A stretch of 64,000 nucleotides of DNA from Mangrovibacter phragmitis (GTDB lineage: Bacteria > Pseudomonadota > Gammaproteobacteria > Enterobacterales > Enterobacteriaceae): NCBI RefSeq assembly GCF_001655675.1, contig NZ_LYRP01000033.1, positions 310,001 through 374,000 of the forward strand. The letters run 5' to 3'. Below, piece by piece: positions 9,512 to 17,947 of the stretch (its first letter is position 1; every line of letters begins with the position of its first letter). The position numbers were made by a program, and so were the translations under genes. The notes beneath the pieces were generated by a model. The model was not told the DNA's origin. It ran no database searches and was given only the letters and a program-made list of their open reading frames with translations.

Positions 9512-9778
9512 TCAGTGAATGGGGATATCGCCGTACTGGCAGGAAATAAGCACCGCCTGTTCACCACCACCCTGGATCCAGAAGGCTGTAACATCGCCCT
9601 GGTCGCTTTCACTTTCGCGCCAGGCGCGGATCCCTTTTTGATTAAGCGTGGACATCAGTGCTTCCACGGTGACGCCATCGAGTAGTGATTGCTTGATTTG
9701 ATCCAGCGGGAAAGGCAGCGCCTCTTCCGGAGAGCGGATAGCAACGGCGATAAGCTGCCGGTGTGTGGGTATTGACAT
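9512..9778 (-). CDS. Small conserved-looking protein of unknown function (88 aa)
   Basis: 88 residues, weakly acidic, with no signal peptide or membrane helix. I do not recognise it. It has a mixed alpha/beta look: an N-terminal IAVAIRSPEEALPFPLDQIKQ helix region and a C-terminal strand pair ending in AVLISCQYGDIPIH. It lies 135 bp upstream of the DUF294 gene in the same direction, so it could be co-transcribed. The ribosome site is weak (AGG about 12 bases before the ATG). Confidence 0.5.
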   Translation of the reverse strand: MSIPTHRQLIAVAIRSPEEALPFPLDQIKQSLLDGVTVEALMSTLNQKGIRAWRESESDQGDVTAFWIQGGGEQAVLISCQYGDIPIH

Positions 9779-10181
9779 AGCCAGAACCTGTTGAGGTGAT
9801 TAATGGGAGCGTACTGTCACCAGAGTTGTTCAATATGTACAGAGTAACGCTGCTAATTGTCTAAATTTTAACGGTTTATGCCGCTAACGCAAGTTCGCGT
9901 TGAACGGGTATACCACCGTGGCATAAAGGCGGGCAACCGGTACTCCCGAAAACATCATTATACCGCGCCTGCACCAGCCAGACAGATGTTTTCATATTTA
10001 TACATTCTGTTGTGTTGCGGGTTATGGCCGCTTCTGCAAAGTGCACAGGGCGTGCAGGCATTGTGATGCATCAGGTTTACTCAACAGGCACAGCATATAA
10101 CGCGTTATTTTACTGTGATTTCTTGAAAAAGGAACGGCGAGTAATGTGACGCTGTGCCAGACGAAACTGGGGAGCGTTTCA
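9779..10181. other. Gap between the 88-aa gene and fepA
   Basis: About 400 bp with no gene that I can support. In E. coli the enterobactin phosphopantetheinyl transferase gene entD sits on this side of fepA; no trace of it is recognisable here. Confidence 0.5.
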
Positions 10182-10211
10182 ATAAAAACGGCGCCTGAGA
10201 ACCAGACGCCG
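10182..10211 (-). terminator. Rho-independent terminator of fepA
   Basis: On the minus strand a 9-bp stem (CGGCGTCTG pairing with CAGGCGCCG, one G-T pair) with loop GTTCT is followed by TTTTTATT. It begins 8 bp after the fepA stop. Confidence 0.85.
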
Positions 10212-10218
10212 CGGAGAT

Positions 10219-12432
10219 TTAAAATTGGGTATTCATACTCATAAAGAACGTCCGGCCAGATTCGTTATAGGTTGCGGCCCCCGCGCCGTACATATAAGAG
10301 TTGGTGTTGCTGTTACCGGTGGTTTGCGCGTTACCGGAACGCCAGTGGCGTTTATCAAACAGGTTATCCACTCCTGCAGTAAAGCTCAGGTTTTTGTTAA
10401 CATCCCAGGTACCACTCAGGCCAATCACGCTGTAGGGGCTGACTTCGGTCTTCTCACTGCCTGAAACCGGTTCGCCCTGGTAGTTGTACAGCTTCGGTTT
10501 CTGGCGTCCGTACCAGGTGAGGGTACTTTGCAGAGAAACATCGCTGCGTACCTGCCAGCTCAGCGTTGAGTTAAGGGTAAACTGCGGAATAATCGACAGG
10601 CGGTCACCGGTTTCTTTGTTTTTACTTTGCAGCATCCAGGTCAGGTTATTATTCCAGGCCACTGTATCAGTAACAGGCACATTCACCGTTCCTTCCAGCC
10701 CTTCAACCACGGCTTTCGGCACATTTTCCCACTGATAGATATTGGTGGAGCCGGTGGCGCCAACAGCAGAATAACCCGCTTCAATCTTGTTACGGTAATC
10801 GTTACGGAACCAGGTCAACCCTGCCTGGTAGCCCATATGTTTAAACTCTAAACCAATCTCTTTGTTGATACTGGTTTCGGCTTTCAGGTCTGCGTTCCCC
10901 TGCAAATAACAGGCTGTTGAGCTGTCCATGCAGCCCTGGCCTTTACTGTAGAGAATGTAGTTCGGGTTGGTCTGGTACAGGCTGGGGGCTTTATACGCGC
11001 GGGCAATCCCCAGTTTCAGTGTGAAGTCGTCGCTCAGCGCCTGAGACAGGTTCAGTGACGGGCTCCAGTTATTCCCCACAATGGTGTGATGATCAAAACG
11101 TAACGCCGGGGTTAACATAGTACTGTCGGTCAGTTCCATGTTGTCTTCGGCAAACAGTGAGAAGATTTCCGCACTGGCGTATGGGCTGCGGTTGGTGCTG
11201 GAAACCCCGTCAAGACTGCCACCTGACAATGCCTGGGTATTCGACGCATTATCTTTCATCCGCTGTTGGTTCCACTCGCTACCCAGAGTCAGAGTCTGGT
11301 TGACCAGCAGGTTAAGCGGAAGGTTCACTTCACTGTGCAACAGGATATCGCTCAGGTCGATATCGACAAATTTGTTACTGGAGAATAACCCCTCGGTCCC
11401 GCCAGCCAGCCCTTCACTCAGGCGTGAGTTGCGCGTGTGCTCATACTGCGCCCAGGTGTTGGTGGAGACACCGTTATCCCAGGCGCCTGCCCAGGTCAGG
11501 GAGTAAGTCTGGCGGTACAGGCGGTTGGTTTCTTTCCCATAGTTCTCTTTTACCAGCGCACTGGTATTGGTGTTCTGGGTGTCGCCTGCATACAGGTTGC
11601 CCTGGCGACTGTAACCAGACTCAAAAGTCAGTGACTGCATAGGGGCGAACTGCCAGCGCAACTGACCATTAATGTCTTTATCGATAACACCTTCGCGCCC
11701 GGCGGGATAAGTACCGGCAAACGTGCCTGTGCGGTTTTCTTCATGGCCCTTGTTGATGTCCCAGGCATCGGCCTGTGTCTTCGCCAGGTTTCCCCACAGG
11801 CGGAAGCTTACGTCTCCACCCACTGGCCCTGTCAGGCTGAAGTTGGTTCGTTTGGTGGCGCCTTCATCTTTATGTTGTGGAACGTTGAAATAGGTGTTCC
11901 ATGAGCCGTGCCATTCACTGGAACTGGGTTTGGTAATGATATTGACCACGCCACCTGCCGCACCATTACCATAACGCGCCGCCGCCGGGCCGCGAATGAC
12001 TTCAATGCGCTCGATCATCTCAGCAGGAACCCAGTTGGAATCACCGCGTGTATCTCGTTCACCACGCCAGCCCAGGCGCACGGAGTTACGGCTGGTAACG
12101 GGTTTACCGTCTATCAGGATAAGGGTGTTTTCGGGCCCCATACCGCGAATATCGATCTGGCGGTTGTTACCACGTTGACCGCTGGTTGAGTTACCGGTCA
12201 GGTTCACGCCAGGCATGGTGCGGATAATTTCTGACACATCGCGTGCGGCGGGGTGTTTTTTGATTTCTTCAGCCGTAATGGTTGAAACACCCGGGGCCTG
12301 AAGGTTTTGCTCCGCCGCACTGACAACAATGGTGTCTTCTTGTGTTGTCGTGCTGGCTGCTGAGACCGGAAGCGCAAAGCCATAAATTCCCAGATGCACC
12401 AGCGTAGCCAGTGTATTGCGTTTTCTAATCAT
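10219..12432 (-). CDS. fepA: Ferric enterobactin TonB-dependent outer-membrane receptor FepA
   Basis: 737 residues from an ATG preceded by AGGAA; E. coli FepA is 746. A signal peptide of about 25 residues ends in PVSA. The TonB box DTIVV is at 33-37, then the plug domain (to about 180: NTLILIDGKPVTSRNSVR, VIRGPAAARYGNGAAGGVV) and a 22-strand barrel ending in MNTQF. The plug is nearly identical to E. coli FepA, and the loops (KGQGC, CYLQGN) are also FepA-like rather than IroN-like. It imports Fe-enterobactin across the outer membrane with TonB-ExbBD. A Fur-box-like site lies upstream. fes, entF and fepCDG, its usual neighbours, are absent. Confidence 0.93.
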   Translation of the reverse strand: MIRKRNTLATLVHLGIYGFALPVSAASTTTQEDTIVVSAAEQNLQAPGVSTITAEEIKKHPAARDVSEIIRTMPGVNLTGNSTSGQRGNNRQIDIRGMGPENTLILIDGKPVTSRNSVRLGWRGERDTRGDSNWVPAEMIERIEVIRGPAAARYGNGAAGGVVNIITKPSSSEWHGSWNTYFNVPQHKDEGATKRTNFSLTGPVGGDVSFRLWGNLAKTQADAWDINKGHEENRTGTFAGTYPAGREGVIDKDINGQLRWQFAPMQSLTFESGYSRQGNLYAGDTQNTNTSALVKENYGKETNRLYRQTYSLTWAGAWDNGVSTNTWAQYEHTRNSRLSEGLAGGTEGLFSSNKFVDIDLSDILLHSEVNLPLNLLVNQTLTLGSEWNQQRMKDNASNTQALSGGSLDGVSSTNRSPYASAEIFSLFAEDNMELTDSTMLTPALRFDHHTIVGNNWSPSLNLSQALSDDFTLKLGIARAYKAPSLYQTNPNYILYSKGQGCMDSSTACYLQGNADLKAETSINKEIGLEFKHMGYQAGLTWFRNDYRNKIEAGYSAVGATGSTNIYQWENVPKAVVEGLEGTVNVPVTDTVAWNNNLTWMLQSKNKETGDRLSIIPQFTLNSTLSWQVRSDVSLQSTLTWYGRQKPKLYNYQGEPVSGSEKTEVSPYSVIGLSGTWDVNKNLSFTAGVDNLFDKRHWRSGNAQTTGNSNTNSYMYGAGAATYNESGRTFFMSMNTQF

Positions 12433-12769
12433 GTTGAGTTCCTGCTCGTCTTGTTGCCGGTACAGGCTCCCTCCCACGGAAACCGGGCAACAAAATGCGT
12501 GAAAGTGCGCGGAACGGCTTGTCTGGCAAAATCCGGCAGCCAGCAAGACGCCTTATTTTTTATAAGTGCTACAGGCACGGTGATTAACAGCGAGCAATAC
12601 GCTATTGCAAATAGAAATAATTATCAATAGCGTTTTCATTATTTTTGCTGTTTTATGCTTTTATTGCGTATTTACTGTTCTGAATCAAATAACTGGCAGG
12701 TGTTTTCGGCCCGGCTCGCCACGGTTTACTCAAGGTGGAACGGGAGCAGGGCCGGTGTGGTAGCGATGA
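12433..12769. other. Short fepA-fepB intergenic region (site of the lost fes-entF-fep-entS block)
   Basis: 337 bp separate fepB from fepA, where E. coli has about eight genes. I find no recognisable remnant of Fes, EntF, FepE, FepC/G/D or EntS in any frame. It contains the fepA leader and a Fur-like site. Confidence 0.6.
12607..12625 (-). promoter_or_regulatory. Probable Fur box upstream of fepA
   Basis: The 19-mer GCAAATAGAAATAATTATC matches the Fur consensus GATAATGATAATCATTATC at 13 of 19 positions. It lies about 175 bp before the fepA ATG, in the intergenic region with fepB. Iron control of fepA is well established in enterics. Confidence 0.55.
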
Positions 12770-13723
12770 TTAGTGGGCAGGGAATAACTTCGCTAATGTG
12801 TCCAGTAAGTGGCTGGCACTGTAATAATCCAGGCGGAAATTATCCCCACCCAGGGCATAGACACGCCTGGCTTCTACTGCCGGAAGGTGAGCCAGTAGAG
12901 GGTGATTTTCTACCGATGCCACATCTTGTGAGTTGGCGGCAAACAGCAGAAATGTTTGCCCGGTTAGCCCGACAACCAGGTTTTCGCCTTGTAGTGGAAT
13001 AATATCCTGGCGTGTGCCTCGCAGGCTGACCATGCGCTGTTCCTGGCCGGGTTCACTCAGGGTAAATCCCAGTTGGGAAAGTAACTGCCCCTGAGCAGAC
13101 ACCCTTGTCCAGACATTAGCCTGCGAAGCGCGGGCATTCCACACCAGGGCGTTTACCGGCTGAGGCGGCAATGTAATCGCAGATTTTACCTGTGCAAGGT
13201 GCGTACTGAATTGGGCAATACGCGCTGCCGCTTGCTGTTCGTGCCCGGTAATTTTCCCCAGTTCGGTCAGTAATTCCTGCCAGCTTTGGTCACCATAGTT
13301 AATTACGATTGTTGGCGCTATTTTTGACAACTTATCCCACTCAGCCATTGCTGAATCGAGGCCCGTCGCGCTCACCAGAATCAGGTCCGGGCGCAGGGTG
13401 GCAATCAGTTCCGGGTTGCTCTCTCCGGGAGGCAGGGCCTGGATGTTACGCTGAACAGCTATCTCTCCCCACTGGCGTAAAAAGCCATGTTCATCAGACA
13501 CTTTGTTGCCAGGCCTGGTTGTACCGCTGGCAATGACTGGCGCATCCAGCGCCAGTAACGAACCCGTGAGTGTGACGCTGGTGGAAACAATGCGTACAGG
13601 CGCCTGTTGAAGCGTATGGGTTCCTTTGCTGTCAGTGAATGTGCGTGGCCAGCCGCTGGCCTGTGCGGAGCAGGACAACAGCGCCATCAGGCAGGAGATG
13701 AAAAACAGAACGGGTTGTTTCAC
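12770..13723 (-). CDS. fepB: Ferric enterobactin periplasmic binding protein FepB
   Basis: I chose a GTG start that gives 317 residues (E. coli FepB 318) and a textbook signal peptide, MKQPVLFFISCLMALLSCSAQA. A longer in-frame ATG at 13759 has no ribosome site and would cover a Fur-like palindrome. The mature protein is a class III siderophore-binding protein: PVRIVSTSVTLTGSLLALDAPVIASG, GFLRQWGEIA, RPDLILVSATG, and the C-terminal HLPAVEARRVYALG with FRLDYYSA match E. coli FepB closely. It should hand Fe-enterobactin to FepDGC, which are not in the window. Same orientation as fepA, as in E. coli. Confidence 0.9.
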   Translation of the reverse strand: MKQPVLFFISCLMALLSCSAQASGWPRTFTDSKGTHTLQQAPVRIVSTSVTLTGSLLALDAPVIASGTTRPGNKVSDEHGFLRQWGEIAVQRNIQALPPGESNPELIATLRPDLILVSATGLDSAMAEWDKLSKIAPTIVINYGDQSWQELLTELGKITGHEQQAAARIAQFSTHLAQVKSAITLPPQPVNALVWNARASQANVWTRVSAQGQLLSQLGFTLSEPGQEQRMVSLRGTRQDIIPLQGENLVVGLTGQTFLLFAANSQDVASVENHPLLAHLPAVEARRVYALGGDNFRLDYYSASHLLDTLAKLFPAH

Positions 13724-13741
13724 TATATCGCCATCATGGTT

Positions 13742-13760
13742 AATGAAAATTACTCTCATT
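13742..13760 (-). promoter_or_regulatory. Fur-like palindrome before fepB
   Basis: AATGA and TCATT half-sites are arranged around an AT-rich centre, with about 9-10 of 19 positions agreeing with the Fur consensus. The site lies 20-40 bp before the fepB GTG, where a repressor site would be expected. It is weak as a sequence match. Confidence 0.35.
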
Positions 13761-13830
13761 TTTATTTTTATTTTTATACGATGCAAGCCCCGGGTACATT
13801 TTTGCATGATGCAGTGATCTGCCGCTGTTT

Positions 13831-13846
13831 TGTGATTTACATCGAA
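13831..13846 (+). promoter_or_regulatory. Candidate CRP site of cstA
   Basis: TGTGA-N6-TCGAA: a perfect left half and three of five matches in the right half, about 140 bp upstream of the cstA ATG. E. coli cstA is known to need cAMP-CRP; the position here is consistent. Confidence 0.45.
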
Positions 13847-13983
13847 ATTACATTCCTTTTCATTTTATTTAACATTTTGCTTAAAGCATGATCCCTGCAG
13901 CGTTTTTTACCCACAGAAGCAGGTCAAATAAGCGCACATATCCTCTGTCAAACCTCTGTTGTGAAAATAAAAAAGGAAACCCT

Positions 13984-16089
13984 ATGAATAACACGGGGAA
14001 ACACCTTGTCTGGGGCATACTGGCACTATTGGGTGCCTTTGCTCTGGGCTACATTGCGTTAAATCGGGGTGAGCAAATTAATGCATTATGGATTGTCGTA
14101 GCGGCAACCTGCGTGTACTTAATCGCTTATCGTTATTACGGGCTGTTTATTGCCAATAAAGTGCTGTCGGTGGATGCCACCCGCATGACACCTGCCGTGC
14201 GCCATAACGACGGGCTGGATTATGTCCCGACAGATAAAAAAGTATTGTTCGGCCACCATTTTGCCGCGATTGCCGGGGCGGGGCCTCTGGTTGGCCCGGT
14301 GCTGGCGGCGCAGATGGGCTATTTACCCGGTATGCTGTGGTTACTGGCTGGTGTAGTGCTGGCCGGTGCAGTACAGGATTTTATGGTGCTGTTTGTTTCT
14401 ACCCGTCGCGATGGCCGCTCTTTGGGGGAGTTAGTTAAAGCGGAAATGGGGAATACTGCCGGTGTTATCGCACTGGTCGCCTGTTTTATGATAATGGTGA
14501 TTATTCTTGCGGTGCTGGCAATGATTGTGGTGAAAGCACTGACCCACAGCCCGTGGGGAACCTGGACCGTTGCGTTTACCATTCCTCTGGCGCTGTTTAT
14601 GGGGGTGTACCTGCGTTATTTGCGCCCTGGGCGGATTGGTGAAGTTTCGGTTATTGGCCTGGTGATGCTGGTGTTCGCCATTATTTCTGGTGGCTGGGTG
14701 GCGGCAAGCCCCACATGGTCGGCTTTTTTTGATTTCACGGGTGTACAACTGACCATTATGCTGGGCGTGTATGGTTTCATTGCTGCCGTGTTACCGGTTT
14801 GGCTGCTGCTGGCTCCTCGCGATTATCTGTCTACCTTCCTTAAAATTGGCACTATCCTTGGCCTGGCGGTGGGTATTTTGCTGGTTCGCCCTGAGCTGAA
14901 AATGCCAGCCCTGACTCGTTTTGTTGATGGCTCCGGGCCGGTATGGGCCGGGGATTTGTTCCCGTTTCTGTTTATTACTATTGCCTGCGGCGCGGTGTCT
15001 GGTTTCCATGCACTGATTGCCTCTGGCACTACACCGAAGATGCTGGCGAATGAGAACCAGGCTTGTTTTATTGGCTATGGTGGCATGCTGATGGAATCCT
15101 TCGTGGCCATTATGGCGCTGGTGTCGGCGTGTGTGATTGACCCGGGTGTTTACTTTGCTATGAACAGCCCGCTTGCACTGTTGGTGCCGGACAATACCGT
15201 TGATGTGGTGACATCGGCCGCACATGTGGTCAGCAGTTGGGGCTTCCAGATAACACCGGATATTCTGCACAACATTGCCCGTGAAGTGGGTGAACAAAGT
15301 ATAGTTTCCCGCGCTGGTGGTGCCCCAACGCTGGCGGTAGGTATGGCCTACATTCTTCATGGGGCGCTGGGTGGCCTGATGGATGTTTCTTTCTGGTATC
15401 ACTTCGCTATCTTGTTTGAAGCTTTGTTCATTCTGACGGCGGTGGATGCAGGCACGCGTTCCGCGCGCTTTATGCTCCAGGATTTACTCGGCCTGGTTTC
15501 ACCTGGCCTGAAACGCACGGATTCATTACCGGCTAACCTGGTTGCTACGGGGCTGTGTGTACTGGCCTGGGGCTATTTCCTGTATCAGGGCGTGGTCGAT
15601 CCGCTGGGCGGGATTAATACGCTCTGGCCGTTGTTCGGGATTGCCAACCAGATGCTGGCAGGCATGGCGCTGCTGTTGTGTGCGGTTGTGCTGTTTAAAA
15701 TGAAACGCCAGCGTTATGCCTGGGTTGTGCTGGTGCCGACCGCCTGGTTACTGATTTGTACCTTGTCTGCCGGTTGGGTGAAAACCTTCAGTAGCGACCC
15801 GCGTGTTGGTTTCCTGGCTATCGCCAACAAATTCCAGACCATGATCGATACCGGCACGATTCCGGCGAAATACACAGAAGGCCAGTTGGTGCGGCTGATA
15901 TTTAACAACCGCCTTGATGCCGGGCTGACGCTGTTTTTCATGGTCGTTGTCGTGGTGCTGGCCTGGTTTGCATTACGCTGCTGCCTGAAAGCGCTGAACA
16001 GTGATAAACCGACAGTGAATGAAGTGCCGTGGGAAGCAATGCCGCCAGAAACACCGGTAGCAACGCACTCGGCTCGTAACGCACATTAA
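13984..16089 (+). CDS. cstA: Carbon-starvation protein CstA (peptide/pyruvate transporter family)
   Basis: 701 residues, identical in length to E. coli CstA; AAAGGAAAC precedes the ATG, so upstream in-frame codons are not used. It is a large inner-membrane transporter with about 16-18 helices. Conserved segments include HNDGLDYVPTDKKVLFGHHFA, AGAGPLVGPVLAAQMGYLPG, and GIANQMLAGMALLL. CstA is a starvation-induced transporter linked to peptide and pyruvate uptake; its paralogue BtsT is a pyruvate symporter. It heads an operon with ybdD and a COG0523 GTPase, separated from ybdD by a strong hairpin. Confidence 0.97.
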   Translation: MNNTGKHLVWGILALLGAFALGYIALNRGEQINALWIVVAATCVYLIAYRYYGLFIANKVLSVDATRMTPAVRHNDGLDYVPTDKKVLFGHHFAAIAGAGPLVGPVLAAQMGYLPGMLWLLAGVVLAGAVQDFMVLFVSTRRDGRSLGELVKAEMGNTAGVIALVACFMIMVIILAVLAMIVVKALTHSPWGTWTVAFTIPLALFMGVYLRYLRPGRIGEVSVIGLVMLVFAIISGGWVAASPTWSAFFDFTGVQLTIMLGVYGFIAAVLPVWLLLAPRDYLSTFLKIGTILGLAVGILLVRPELKMPALTRFVDGSGPVWAGDLFPFLFITIACGAVSGFHALIASGTTPKMLANENQACFIGYGGMLMESFVAIMALVSACVIDPGVYFAMNSPLALLVPDNTVDVVTSAAHVVSSWGFQITPDILHNIAREVGEQSIVSRAGGAPTLAVGMAYILHGALGGLMDVSFWYHFAILFEALFILTAVDAGTRSARFMLQDLLGLVSPGLKRTDSLPANLVATGLCVLAWGYFLYQGVVDPLGGINTLWPLFGIANQMLAGMALLLCAVVLFKMKRQRYAWVVLVPTAWLLICTLSAGWVKTFSSDPRVGFLAIANKFQTMIDTGTIPAKYTEGQLVRLIFNNRLDAGLTLFFMVVVVVLAWFALRCCLKALNSDKPTVNEVPWEAMPPETPVATHSARNAH

Positions 16090-16094
16090 AGCGG

Positions 16095-16116
16095 CAGGGG
16101 CGGGCAACCGCCCCTG
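16095..16116 (+). other. Perfect hairpin with a GCAA tetraloop between cstA and ybdD
   Basis: A 9-bp fully paired GC-rich stem (CAGGGGCGG/CCGCCCCTG) closes a GCAA, i.e. GNRA-type, loop. No T-run follows, so it is not a standard terminator. Its place 5 bp after the cstA stop suggests a 3'-end stabiliser or processing barrier that sets cstA against ybdD message levels. Confidence 0.75.
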
Positions 16117-16146
16117 TGATGACCAGGGCAGGCGGAAGGAGGAAAC

Positions 16147-16344
16147 ATGTTTGATACGCTTGCAAAAGCCGGAAAGTATTTGGGTCAGGCCGCCAAACTG
16201 ATGGTCGGGGTGCCGGATTATGACAACTATGTGCAGCATATGCGGCTGAATCACCCCGAACAGACACCAATGAGTTATGAAGAATTTTTCCGTGAGCGCC
16301 AGGATGCCCGTTATGGCGGCAATGGCGGCCCGCGCTGCTGTTAA
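16147..16344 (+). CDS. ybdD: Small protein YbdD (YbdD/YjiX family)
   Basis: 65 residues, the same length as E. coli YbdD. The core [24 protein letters not shown] and [14 protein letters not shown], and the C-terminal RCC are diagnostic. GGAAGGAGG before the ATG is an unusually strong ribosome site. Family members accompany cstA or btsT and are thought to act with the transporter. It is followed 12 bp later by the GTPase gene. Confidence 0.96.
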   Translation: MFDTLAKAGKYLGQAAKLMVGVPDYDNYVQHMRLNHPEQTPMSYEEFFRERQDARYGGNGGPRCC

Positions 16345-16356
16345 TACAGGATATTT

Positions 16357-17382
16357 ATGCAATCAATAACAGTCCCTGTCACCTTGCTGACCGGGTTTCT
16401 GGGGGCAGGGAAAACCACCCTGCTTAACCACTTTTTGCACCAGCCGCAAGCGGGAGCTGTGGCGATTGTGGAAAACGAGTTTGGCCCGGTGAATATTGAC
16501 GGCGCATTACTGGAAGCAGGTGATAACGTCAGTATTGTGGAGTTAAGCAATGGTTGCCTGTGTTGCAATGTGCGTGGCGAGTTCACCGCGGCATTGCATG
16601 GCCTGCTGGATAAGCGGGCTGATGGTGGGTTGAATTTTGACCGGCTGGTGGTGGAAACCACGGGGCTTGCCGACCCGGCTCCGGTTATTCAAAGCTTCTT
16701 TGTGGATGAGCGCTTACGTGAGTCATTGCAACTGGACGCCGTGGTGACCCTGGCGAATGCGCAACACATTCACCGGCAACTGGATGAGCACCCGGTGGCG
16801 GTTTCTCAGGTGGGGTTTGCTGACCGGATTTTGGTCACCCACGGTGACCAGGTGACACCCGAGGAACGCGATGCCGTAATGGCCCGCCTTAACCGTATCA
16901 ACCCGCGTGCCGCGATTTACCAGGTAACCAACGGGGAGTGCCCTGCAGCGTTATGGCTTGATCTGGCTGCTTTCACGCTGAGTGATGACGCCACTGTGCA
17001 GCGTGGCTTTTTTATTGCCCGGCCACAACTGGACCAGGCGCTAAGCTTCCAGCCACTTTCACAGCCACGCGTAACCCGGCACTGGGATGACGCCATTTCG
17101 TCTCTGGTGCTCGAAGCAGGCTGGCTGGATTTGCATGCGGCAGGTGAGTTTATGAACTGGTGCGTGGAAAACTGGGGTGCGGATATGTTGCGTTATAAAG
17201 GTGTGCTGGCGGTTGCGGGAAAACCAGAACGCCTGGTGGTACAGGGAATACACAGCGTGGTGGGGTTTGATTATGGCTCCTCCTGGCGTGACAGTGAAAC
17301 AGCCTGTTCCCGGCTGGTTATCATTGGCAGAAACTTGCCCACGGAAGATATTCGACGGCGCTTTATGGCGGCCTGCGTGTAA
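16357..17382 (+). CDS. COG0523-family GTPase (YjiA-like metallochaperone)
   Basis: 341 residues. A SIMIBI-class GTPase of the CobW/YjiA/YeiR group that binds GTP and transition metals such as zinc. Visible: P-loop GFLGAGKTT (about 14-22), the metal-binding GCLCC motif at about residues 66-70, switch region ENEFGPVNID, ETTGLADP, and TH-D (in place of the usual TK-D) as base-recognition motif; the CobW C-terminal domain spans about 250-335. It resembles E. coli YjiA but is a separate subgroup by my reading. E. coli has the same three-gene order at its paralogous btsT-yjiX-yjiA locus, which suggests the GTPase serves the transporter module. Confidence 0.9.
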   Translation: MQSITVPVTLLTGFLGAGKTTLLNHFLHQPQAGAVAIVENEFGPVNIDGALLEAGDNVSIVELSNGCLCCNVRGEFTAALHGLLDKRADGGLNFDRLVVETTGLADPAPVIQSFFVDERLRESLQLDAVVTLANAQHIHRQLDEHPVAVSQVGFADRILVTHGDQVTPEERDAVMARLNRINPRAAIYQVTNGECPAALWLDLAAFTLSDDATVQRGFFIARPQLDQALSFQPLSQPRVTRHWDDAISSLVLEAGWLDLHAAGEFMNWCVENWGADMLRYKGVLAVAGKPERLVVQGIHSVVGFDYGSSWRDSETACSRLVIIGRNLPTEDIRRRFMAACV

Positions 17383-17771
17383 TAAGTCTGTGCAGGTCGC
17401 AATCATTTAACGAGTTACGGCTTCGATATTTTTCAGTGCCGCTTGCAGGTGTACTGGTGCCAGTTTCCTGTAGCGCCAGTTTGCGCTGTTCTGGTAACAC
17501 ACGCACATTGGTTCTGTGCGCCAGGCTGGGGCCTGAAGCTTGCCGGGCCTGGCACAACGCGGCTGCCGTTATGTCGCATATATTCGGTTTCTGTCTGTGT
17601 TCAGGCGATTTTCGTCCGTTGTCTGAGTGGGGACAGAAGCAATCCTCTCTGTTTTATATTATCTGCCCAATAATGCGTCTGGATGTCCGGATGGCTAATA
17701 ATATTTCGCTTTATGTTATGCCATTTCATTCATTGTCATGGCCGGGGCAATATGAAAAATACCATGAATTA
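17383..17771. other. Gap between the COG0523 gene and repeat copy A
   Basis: About 390 bp. I recognise no gene. A possible promoter (GGACAG at 17631-17636, 18-bp spacer, TATATT at 17655-17660) lies before a weak MetJ-like array and could drive the ABC importer further right. Confidence 0.35.
17673..17696 (+). promoter_or_regulatory. Weak candidate MetJ operator upstream of the ABC importer
   Basis: Three adjoining 8-mers, ATGCGTCT, GGATGTCC and GGATGGCT, match the met box AGACGTCT at 6, 5 and 5 of 8 positions. They lie just downstream of a possible promoter. On its own this is marginal; the much better arrays in the mtn cluster make it worth noting. Confidence 0.35.
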
Positions 17772-17914
17772 TCAGATTGATGAAAAAGAAGGAAAAAGCG
17801 TGGTTTTTCCTTCTTTTTAGTGAGCGGACGAAAATCAATGAATTGATTTTCCAGGTTTTTTATCGGGTGGCATCCTCTTGTTCTGTGCGGACATGAAGTT
17901 TGTCATCAGACTCA
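17772..17914 (-). repeat. Dispersed ~142-bp intergenic repeat, copy A (inverted)
   Basis: Reverse-orientation copy of the element at 34817 and 57569, over 90% identical by eye. On its minus strand it reads TGAGTCTGATGAC at one end and TCATCAATCTGA at the other (imperfect terminal inverted repeats, 9 of 12). Inside are the palindrome GAAAATCAAT-TC-ATTGATTTTC and a long stem AAAAGAAGGAAAAA/TTTTTCCTTCTTTT, which is terminator-like in both directions. It sits between the COG0523 gene and the ABC importer. Confidence 0.9.
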
Positions 17915-17947
17915 ATTATTTGGTTAATTTCATAGAGACTGGCATTT

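Noticed and set aside
12655-13002. Plus-strand frame over the fepA-fepB gap and the end of fepB, tested as a fes/entF remnant
   Set aside because: Its translation shows no similarity to Fes, EntF or EntS that I can recognise, and most of it is antisense to fepB.
14791-15402. Long minus-strand open frame (203 codons) inside cstA
   Set aside because: It is antisense to a fully conserved gene, has His/Gln/Asn-rich composition typical of shadow frames, and no ribosome site.
17363-17557. Minus-strand frame (64 codons) after the COG0523 gene
   Set aside because: No ribosome site, no recognised family, and overlaps the end of the GTPase gene.
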